A stretch of DNA of 64,000 nucleotides, from contig JBFWVZ010000006.1 of NCBI GenBank assembly GCA_050246475.1, positions 96,530-160,529 of the forward strand, written 5' to 3'. Origin of the DNA: CADEEL01 sp050246475 (GTDB lineage Bacteria; Pseudomonadota; Alphaproteobacteria; Caulobacterales; Aquidulcibacteraceae). Each line of letters starts with the position of its first letter. Positions within the stretch are counted from its first letter, which is position 1. Shown here one piece after another: positions 59,055 to 64,000 of this stretch. The translations under genes and the position numbers were made by a program. The notes beneath the pieces were generated by a model. It saw only the letters and a list, made by a program, of their open reading frames with translations, was not told the DNA's origin and made no database searches.

Positions 59055-59576
59055 CTAAGCGTCCGGCGCGAACGTCGCCATCAGCTCTTCTTTCCGCGCG
59101 GCCATCTCGGCGCCCAGCGCATCGAGATCGAGACCGGCCTTCTTCGCTTTCGCGAACATGCCGTCGGGCTGCTCTTCCTCTTTCACGTGATGCTCGATCA
59201 TCTCCGAGAGCACTTTCACCTTCGCGTCCCAAAGTTCATCGCCCGGTTCGCCGGCCTCGATTTCCTCGATCAGCTTCTTCGCGCCATCATGCTCGACGAT
59301 CGCTTCGTCGTTGAGCTCTTGGTCGCCCGTCGCGTCGAGATAGGCCGGATAGAAAATCTCCTCTTCGATCTGCGTGTGCACTTTGAGAGCGGTGCAAATT
59401 TTCGCGGCGAGCTTCGCCTTTGTCTTTTCAACGCTCGTCTTCTCGAATTCCTCGAACCAGCCTTCGACTTCGCGGTGATCGTTCTTCAACAGCGTGATCG
59501 CGTCGGGCGCATCGGCGCGCGCTTTGGGCGGGGCTTTCTTCGCGGGCGTTTTCTTCTCTGTCTGGGGCGTGGCCAT
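59055..59576 (-). CDS. Hemerythrin HHE-domain protein
   Basis: A 173-residue four-helix hemerythrin-like protein with di-iron ligand motifs: LLKNDHREVEGWFEEF, VHTQIEEEIFYPAY, IVEHDGAKKLIEEI and EHHVKEEEQPDGMF. The N-terminus is Lys/Ala-rich. Such proteins sense or store oxygen, NO or iron. Role here not assigned. Confidence 0.92.
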   Translation of the reverse strand: MATPQTEKKTPAKKAPPKARADAPDAITLLKNDHREVEGWFEEFEKTSVEKTKAKLAAKICTALKVHTQIEEEIFYPAYLDATGDQELNDEAIVEHDGAKKLIEEIEAGEPGDELWDAKVKVLSEMIEHHVKEEEQPDGMFAKAKKAGLDLDALGAEMAARKEELMATFAPDA

Positions 59577-59686
59577 AAGCTTTCTCCTTCGAGCCGCAAA
59601 CGCCGCGGCGCCGCGTCAAGTTCCCGCTTGGCCGGGAGGGGCCGCATCGCTATATGCGGCGCTCTTCCGACAATCAGAGGCGAAGA

Positions 59687-61354
59687 ATGGCCGAGCCGGC
59701 GCAGTATATTTTCACCATGCAGGGCCTCACGAAGGCCTATCCGGGCGGCAAGAAGGTCTTCGAGAACATCTGGCTTTCGTTCTACCCGGACGCGAAGATC
59801 GGAGTCGTGGGCGTGAACGGCTCCGGCAAGTCGACTCTGCTCAAGATCATGGCGGGGCTCGATAAGGATTTCACCGGCGAAGCCTTCCCGATGGCCAACA
59901 CCAAGATGGGCTATCTCGAGCAGGAGCCGTCCCTCGATGACGCGCTCACCGTGCGCGCCAATGTCGAATCCTGGTGCGAGGAGAAGAAGCTCGTCGACAA
60001 GTTCAACGAAGTCTCCGCCAAGCTCGGCGAGGATTATTCCGATGAACTCATGGAGGAGATGACGAAGCTCCAGGAGCGCATCGACGCCGCCGATGCGTGG
60101 GACATCGATTCAAAGATCGACATGGCGATGGATGCGCTCCGCTGCCCGCCGGACGATTCGCCCGTCGACAAGCTCTCCGGCGGCGAGAGGCGCCGCGTCG
60201 CGCTCTGCCGGCTCCTCCTCGCCAAGCCCGACATGCTCTTGCTGGACGAGCCCACCAACCACCTCGACGCCGAATCCGTCGCCTGGCTTCAGCATCACCT
60301 CGAAGCCTTCCCCGGCTGCGTCATCCTCGTCACGCACGATCGCTACTTCCTCGATCAGGTGACGAAGTGGACGCTCGAATTGGATCGCGGCAAGGGCGTG
60401 CCTTACGAGGGCAATTATTCCGGCTGGCTCGAAGCGAAAGCCAAGCGCACGCAACAGGAACAATCCGAAAGCGAAGCGCGCAAGAAAACCATCTCGCGCG
60501 AGCTCGAATGGGTGCGCCAATCCCCCAAGGCCCGCCAAGCCAAATCCAAAGCCCGCCTCCAGCGCTACGATGAGCTCGTCAACGCCGCCGAGCGCGAGAA
60601 GCAAACCTACGCGACGATCCAGATCCCGCCCGGCCCGCGGCTGGGCGCAAACGTCATCGAAGTCTCCGGCTTGAAGAAGGCGTATGGCGAGAAGCTTCTG
60701 ATCGACGGGCTCGATTTCAAGCTCCCGCCCGCGGGGATCGTCGGCATCATCGGCCCCAACGGCGCGGGCAAAACGACGCTCGCGAAAATGCTGACGAAGC
60801 AGGAAGAGCCGGACGGCGGCGAGATCAAAATAGGGGAGAGCGTCAAGCTCGGCTTCGTCGATCAATCGCGCGACGCCTTGGATCCGAAGAAGACGATCTG
60901 GGAGGAGATTTCAGGCGGGCTCGACGTCATCGAGGTCGGCGGCCGCGAGGTGCCGACTCGTGCGTATGTGTCGAGCTTCAATTTCAAAGGCGCCGATCAG
61001 CAGAAGAAGGTCGGCCTCCTCTCAGGCGGGGAACGCAACCGCGTGCATCTGGCCAAGACCCTGCGCATGGGCGCCAACGTCCTGCTGCTCGACGAGCCGA
61101 CCAACGATCTGGACGTCGAAACCCTCCAGGCGCTCGAAAGCGCGCTCGAGGATTTTCCCGGCTGCGCCATCGTCATCAGCCACGACCGCTGGTTCCTCGA
61201 TCGCTTGGCGACGCACATCCTGGCCTTCGAGGGCGATAGCCACGTCGAATGGTTCGAAGGAAACTTCGAAGCGTACGAGGAAGATAAGAAGCGGCGGCTA
61301 GGCGAGGACAGCTTGATCCCGCACCGGATCAAGTTTCAGAAGTTTGGACGTTAG
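59687..61354 (+). CDS. ettA: Energy-dependent translational throttle protein EttA
   Basis: A 555-residue ABC-F ATPase, exactly the length of E. coli EttA. Two nucleotide domains have Walker A GVNGSGKST and GPNGAGKTT, signature LSGGERRRVALCRLLLAKPD and LSGGERNRVHLAKTLRMGAN, and LLLDEPTNHLD / LLLDEPTNDLD. It binds the ribosomal E site and gates the first peptide bond according to energy charge. GAGGCGAAG precedes the ATG at 59687. Confidence 0.97.
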   Translation: MAEPAQYIFTMQGLTKAYPGGKKVFENIWLSFYPDAKIGVVGVNGSGKSTLLKIMAGLDKDFTGEAFPMANTKMGYLEQEPSLDDALTVRANVESWCEEKKLVDKFNEVSAKLGEDYSDELMEEMTKLQERIDAADAWDIDSKIDMAMDALRCPPDDSPVDKLSGGERRRVALCRLLLAKPDMLLLDEPTNHLDAESVAWLQHHLEAFPGCVILVTHDRYFLDQVTKWTLELDRGKGVPYEGNYSGWLEAKAKRTQQEQSESEARKKTISRELEWVRQSPKARQAKSKARLQRYDELVNAAEREKQTYATIQIPPGPRLGANVIEVSGLKKAYGEKLLIDGLDFKLPPAGIVGIIGPNGAGKTTLAKMLTKQEEPDGGEIKIGESVKLGFVDQSRDALDPKKTIWEEISGGLDVIEVGGREVPTRAYVSSFNFKGADQQKKVGLLSGGERNRVHLAKTLRMGANVLLLDEPTNDLDVETLQALESALEDFPGCAIVISHDRWFLDRLATHILAFEGDSHVEWFEGNFEAYEEDKKRRLGEDSLIPHRIKFQKFGR

Positions 61355-61366
61355 GGCGGGCAACTC

Positions 61367-61382
61367 ATTCCGATCACGGAAT
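61367..61382 (+). terminator. Weak hairpin after ettA
   Basis: ATTCCG and CGGAAT make a 6-bp stem around ATCA, followed by ATATTTAG. It is a weak terminator candidate at the boundary between ettA and the lower-GC segment. Confidence 0.3.
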
Positions 61383-61392
61383 ATTTAGCCCT

Positions 61393-61497
61393 ATGTCGTA
61401 CTTCGACCACAGCCGGTGGAAATCGTGGATCGAGGTCAACGATTTCCGGGTGTGGCAGGTAGCGTTAAGCCAGAATCGGCGTGAAGTTCTGTCATGA
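61393..61497 (+). CDS. Possible 34-residue small ORF
   Basis: An ATG frame encodes MSYFDHSRWKSWIEVNDFRV and then WQVALSQNRREVLS. The composition is protein-like, but no Shine-Dalgarno is visible. It may be a remnant or a short peptide gene in the low-GC segment. Confidence 0.25.
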   Translation: MSYFDHSRWKSWIEVNDFRVWQVALSQNRREVLS

Positions 61498-61550
61498 CTT
61501 TGCCGTGAACAAAAAGTAAACGGTATCGTTGTAGCCCTAAGGAGACAAAC

Positions 61551-61697
61551 ATGGCCCTATCCGCCAAAGACACTCGTTCCCCAATTCAGGAGGCGGTGCG
61601 GATTGCGGCAAGCCAGTTAGAGTCGGTGAAGAATACTTCTCCGCCGCCTCAAACCAGTGCAGGTTGCAAGGAGCAAGGAAAGCAGCCCAAGAGATAG
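61551..61697 (+). CDS. Small 48-residue protein upstream of the dGTPase
   Basis: Starts MALSAKDTRSPIQEAVRIAA and continues SQLESVKNTSPPPQTSAGCK, ending KQPKR; hydrophilic, with a short helix and a basic tail. AAGGAG stands 6 bases before the ATG, an excellent ribosome binding site. It ends 3 bases before the dGTPase ATG, so the two genes are probably one unit. No family is recognised. Confidence 0.65.
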   Translation: MALSAKDTRSPIQEAVRIAASQLESVKNTSPPPQTSAGCKEQGKQPKR

Positions 61698-61700
61698 CAT

Positions 61701-63155
61701 ATGTCAGCGCCGCGATCGTTGTACGGAGAAACGGACTCGGCGCGGCGTTTCAAGCTACAAGAAGAAGACAGCATCAGCGAAGAAGGGCGCTCCGAATTCA
61801 GAAGAGACTTCGGGCGCATCCTTCACTCACCGTCGTTTCGTCGGCTTGCAGGAAAGACGCAGCTCTTTCCCGTGGGGGAGTCAGATTTCTTTCGAAACCG
61901 ACTCACGCACTCGCTTGAAGTCGCGCAAATTGCCAAGGGCATTGCGACGATCATCAACAAGACAGACCCATACTTTCAACAAAACCCTATTAGTCTAGAT
62001 TTGATCGAGTGTGCGGCGCTCGCTCATGACATTGGCCATCCGCCGTTCGGCCACAACGGCGAAGAGGCGCTCAACGAATGCATGAATGGAAGCGGTGGCT
62101 TTGAGGGGAACGCTCAAACGCTCCGGATCGTGGCTCGGCTCGAGAAACGTGAGATCGCCGATATCCAGAGCCAAGGCTTTTCTCCGTCCGGCCAAGACAT
62201 GCGCGTCGGTCTGAATCTGACCGCGCGCACCATGGCTGCGATGCTCAAATACGATCGGCAAATTCCCGAACCGCAGGAAAACAATCCCTCTGTCAAAAAG
62301 GGATACTACGCGATGGATGCGAGCGTAGTTCGCTTCATCAAGAAGAACGTATGCGGCGTCGAGGACATGTCGGATTTCAAAACCGTTGAATGCTGCATCA
62401 TGGATATAGCCGATGACATTGCGTATTCCACTTACGATCTTGAAGACGCGATGAAGGGGGGCTTTGCCCATCCGCTCCAAATCGTTGCATCGACCGATGA
62501 GCTAAAGCAGAAGATTGTTGGAACGATCAAGGATCGGGCCAAGAAGTTCTATCCGGATTGCGAGAGCGAATGGAAAGATTTCAACACGGAAAACGTCGGG
62601 TTCATCCTAGAAGAGTTGTTTGGAAAAGAACTCTCGCAAGCTGTGGCAAATGAGAGAAGTGGTGGCACTTCGACGTCACCCGAGCTCTTCGTAGCCGCCG
62701 CGTCATTCAATGCGTCGGCCGAACTCGCTTCGAACGGATACATCCGCGTCAAGCTGACCTCCTCATTCGTCAAGCGGTTTATGTCGGGAGTGGAGGTCAC
62801 GCTAAACCAAGAGTTCCCACAGCTCACTCGCGTTCGTCTCGATTTTGATACGTTTCTGAAAGTCGAGGTACTAAAGAACTTCGCCTACCAAGCCTTCATT
62901 CTCTCCTCCATGCTGAAGACATCTGAATTTCGGGGAAAGGACATCGTCGATCGCATTTTCAAAGCGTTCGATGACAAAAGTGCACTGATGCTGCTGCCCG
63001 AAGACTATCGCGCGCTGCTTACAGAAATTCCGACGGACGCAGTGCGTCGTCGAGTGATTTGCGACTACGTGGCGGGCATGACGGACCGGTACGCGATGGA
63101 AGTGTACCGTCGACTTTACTCCACCGACCCACCATCAATGTTTAAGCCGCCCTGA
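61701..63155 (+). CDS. dgt: dGTP triphosphohydrolase (HD domain)
   Basis: A 484-residue HD-domain enzyme of the dGTPase type. The metal motif is RNRLTHSLEVAQIAKGIA, then ALAHDIGHPPFGHNGEEALN, with the later Asp in DIADDIAYSTYDLEDAMKGG. FGRILHSPSFRRLAGKTQLF is the conserved N-terminal motif. It hydrolyses dGTP to deoxyguanosine and triphosphate. GC is much lower than in the rest of the window, and it has a small upstream partner and repeat-rich flank, so it is probably acquired. dGTPases of this type can act in phage defence by depleting dNTPs. Confidence 0.93.
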   Translation: MSAPRSLYGETDSARRFKLQEEDSISEEGRSEFRRDFGRILHSPSFRRLAGKTQLFPVGESDFFRNRLTHSLEVAQIAKGIATIINKTDPYFQQNPISLDLIECAALAHDIGHPPFGHNGEEALNECMNGSGGFEGNAQTLRIVARLEKREIADIQSQGFSPSGQDMRVGLNLTARTMAAMLKYDRQIPEPQENNPSVKKGYYAMDASVVRFIKKNVCGVEDMSDFKTVECCIMDIADDIAYSTYDLEDAMKGGFAHPLQIVASTDELKQKIVGTIKDRAKKFYPDCESEWKDFNTENVGFILEELFGKELSQAVANERSGGTSTSPELFVAAASFNASAELASNGYIRVKLTSSFVKRFMSGVEVTLNQEFPQLTRVRLDFDTFLKVEVLKNFAYQAFILSSMLKTSEFRGKDIVDRIFKAFDDKSALMLLPEDYRALLTEIPTDAVRRRVICDYVAGMTDRYAMEVYRRLYSTDPPSMFKPP

Positions 63156-63619
63156 CTATCCCCCTGTCCGCGCCCCATTCCCCAACAAAATCAACGCGCT
63201 CACGAATCTATCCGACCGGGTCCGGCGCGCTTTCATAATCGCCTCGTCCCGCCGCAAGCGGAGGTCGTTCCGGATCAGACCGAAATCGGCGGCGGGAGGC
63301 GGATGAGCGTGAGGGCCGGCGGGGTCAAAACCGCCGATCTCCGGGGAGCGGATCTGAACCGCCCCGCACGCGGCCGGCCTACGGCGCTGGAGTTAAAACC
63401 TCCGTCTTGTGCGCCGCGCCGGCGATCAACATCCGTCGGGGCGCGGGCGTCCGCGTCTGGCGCGTCGGAAGCGAAAGCCGAAGACGCAATATGTTTGGCG
63501 CGAACCACCGCGCCCCCATCCTCCGTACACGGAGGGAGAATGATGCGAGCCCGCGGAGAGCCCTTTCTCGAGCGGATAAGGGAGCGCGGGTCCCCCTCCC
63601 TTGAGGGGAGGGGGCTAGG

Positions 63620-63743
63620 GGGAGGGTGAGAGATGCGTGAGACGGTTCAGAACAAAACTTCTCAAACCGAAGCGCGAACCTCTCACCCCCTCCCAACCCT
63701 CCCCCCTCTAGGGGGAGGGCTCGATCGTCCGCAAGCGGAGCAA
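63620..63743 (+). repeat. Direct repeat unit 1
   Basis: A unit beginning GGGAGGGTGAGAGATGCGTG, with ACGGTTCAGAAC, ACTTCTCAAACCGAAGCGCG, CTCACCCCCTCCCAACCC and ending in GTCCGCAAGCGGAGCAAC. It matches unit 2 over its whole length with scattered changes. Confidence 0.75.
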
Positions 63744-63798
63744 CCCGGCGGCAGAACAAAACACTTCCCCCTCCCTGGAGGGGAGGGGGAATCAAAGG

Positions 63799-63921
63799 GG
63801 GAGGGTGAGGAGTGCGTGAGGCGGTTCAGAACTTCACTTCTCAAAACGAAGCGCGCGTTCCTCACCCCCTCCCAACCCTCCCCCCTCCAGGGGAGGGGTA
63901 GAAAGTCCGGAAACGGAGGAA
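63799..63921 (+). repeat. Direct repeat unit 2
   Basis: A unit beginning GGGAGGGTGAGGAGTGCGTG, with GCGGTTCAGAAC, ACTTCTCAAAACGAAGCGCG, CTCACCCCCTCCCAACCC and ending in GTCCGGAAACGGAGGA. It is a second copy about 180 bases downstream of unit 1. Confidence 0.75.
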
Positions 63922-63923
63922 CG

Positions 63924-64000
63924 ATGTCGAATAAGTAAAATCGCCGCAAGCCCGATCCCAACGAAAAACCAGGGCAAGGCCGCGCCGCGCGCGCCCGCGC
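63924..64000 (+). pseudogene. Start of a gene interrupted by a stop codon (partial)
   Basis: GGAGG precedes ATG TCG AAT AAG, then TAA, after which the same frame stays open to the window end and reads NRRKPDPNEKPGQGRAARAP. It looks like a real gene start with an in-frame ochre stop at codon 5, or a 4-residue leader. It cannot be completed from this window. Confidence 0.3.

Larger units (their letters stand above)
63156..63923. other. GC-rich non-coding region with dispersed repeats
   Basis: About 770 bases without a supportable gene. The first ~430 bases are GC-rich with several short open frames but no convincing start. From 63590 it is made of CCCTCCCC/GGGGAGGG hairpin-like tracts and TCCGCAAGCGGAG motifs, with two long direct repeats (see separate entries). 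Confidence 0.6.

Noticed and set aside
63303..63629. Short open frames in the GC-rich region after dgt
   Set aside because: Arg/Ala-rich, mutually overlapping on both strands, no ribosome binding site or domain.
1..64000. CRISPR array, insertion sequence, rRNA operon or replication origin
   Set aside because: No regularly spaced repeats with unique spacers, no transposase-like frame with terminal repeats, no rRNA sequence, and no DnaA-box cluster were seen.

Overview
The window is a 64 kb stretch of high-GC, densely packed chromosome from an alphaproteobacterium, most likely Caulobacterales/Hyphomonadaceae. This is an inference from gene content and order: carB-greA-ELM1-trxB in one run, dnaG-rpoD with an overlap, an Anbu peptidase operon, SIMPL proteins, a TIR/TonB fusion and TonB-dependent receptor style. 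Most genes look like ordinary core or soft-core genes. A few low-GC or repeat-rich patches look accessory: the Mrr gene near 22 kb, 40.1-41.1 kb, and 61.4 kb to the end.

Layout. 0-10 kb: a PQQ/GSDH-like beta-propeller (5' partial), an MHYT-PAS hybrid histidine kinase, then a minus-strand run of trxB, ELM1-like gene, greA and carB. 9.6-11.2 kb: a compact SPFH / ribbon-helix-helix / isoprenylcysteine methyltransferase-like operon with a well-formed promoter and palindrome. 11.3-16.2 kb: TadG-like von Willebrand protein, panD, a TIR-proline-rich-TonB fusion and a beta carbonic anhydrase. 16-22.7 kb: membrane proteins, VOC and HAD proteins, a second sugar dehydrogenase, a TIGR02466-type oxygenase-like protein, DUF72 and an Mrr endonuclease. 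22.7-27 kb: rpoD and dnaG. 27-30.7 kb: SIMPL protein, small membrane protein (apparent frameshift), 2-hydroxyacid dehydrogenase and carA.

30.7-41.3 kb: a trypsin-like autotransporter, a prolyl-oligopeptidase-family lipoprotein that has lost its catalytic Ser and His, an overlapping methyltransferase / FMN protein / msrC operon, a PF10118 hydrolase divergent from a TetR regulator, two orphan genes among hairpin repeats, and a CAU-anticodon tRNA whose 3' end is repeated as an inverted copy. 41.5-45.4 kb: the Anbu operon (ATP-grasp, alpha-E, transglutaminase, proteasome-like peptidase). 45.4-54.7 kb: SRPBCC proteins, an M19 dipeptidase homologue lacking the usual HxD ligands, SIMPL, MliC-like and glycine-zipper lipoproteins, dodecin, GST, an intact S9 peptidase and an ArsR-SRPBCC pair. 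55-61.4 kb: TonB-dependent receptor, zinc-free alcohol dehydrogenase, hemerythrin and ettA. 61.4-64 kb: a lower-GC dGTPase with a small upstream gene, followed by about 770 bases of GC-rich repeats.

Three places look like one-base defects in otherwise sensible genes (about 28.41 kb, 57.71 kb and 63.94 kb). They may be real mutations or residual sequencing errors, so they should be read with care. The best candidates for new biology are the TIR-TonB fusion, the low-GC dGTPase plus 48-residue partner, the tRNA-derived hairpin, the Shine-Dalgarno-sequestering hairpin in front of mrr, and the SPFH/RHH operon with its operator.
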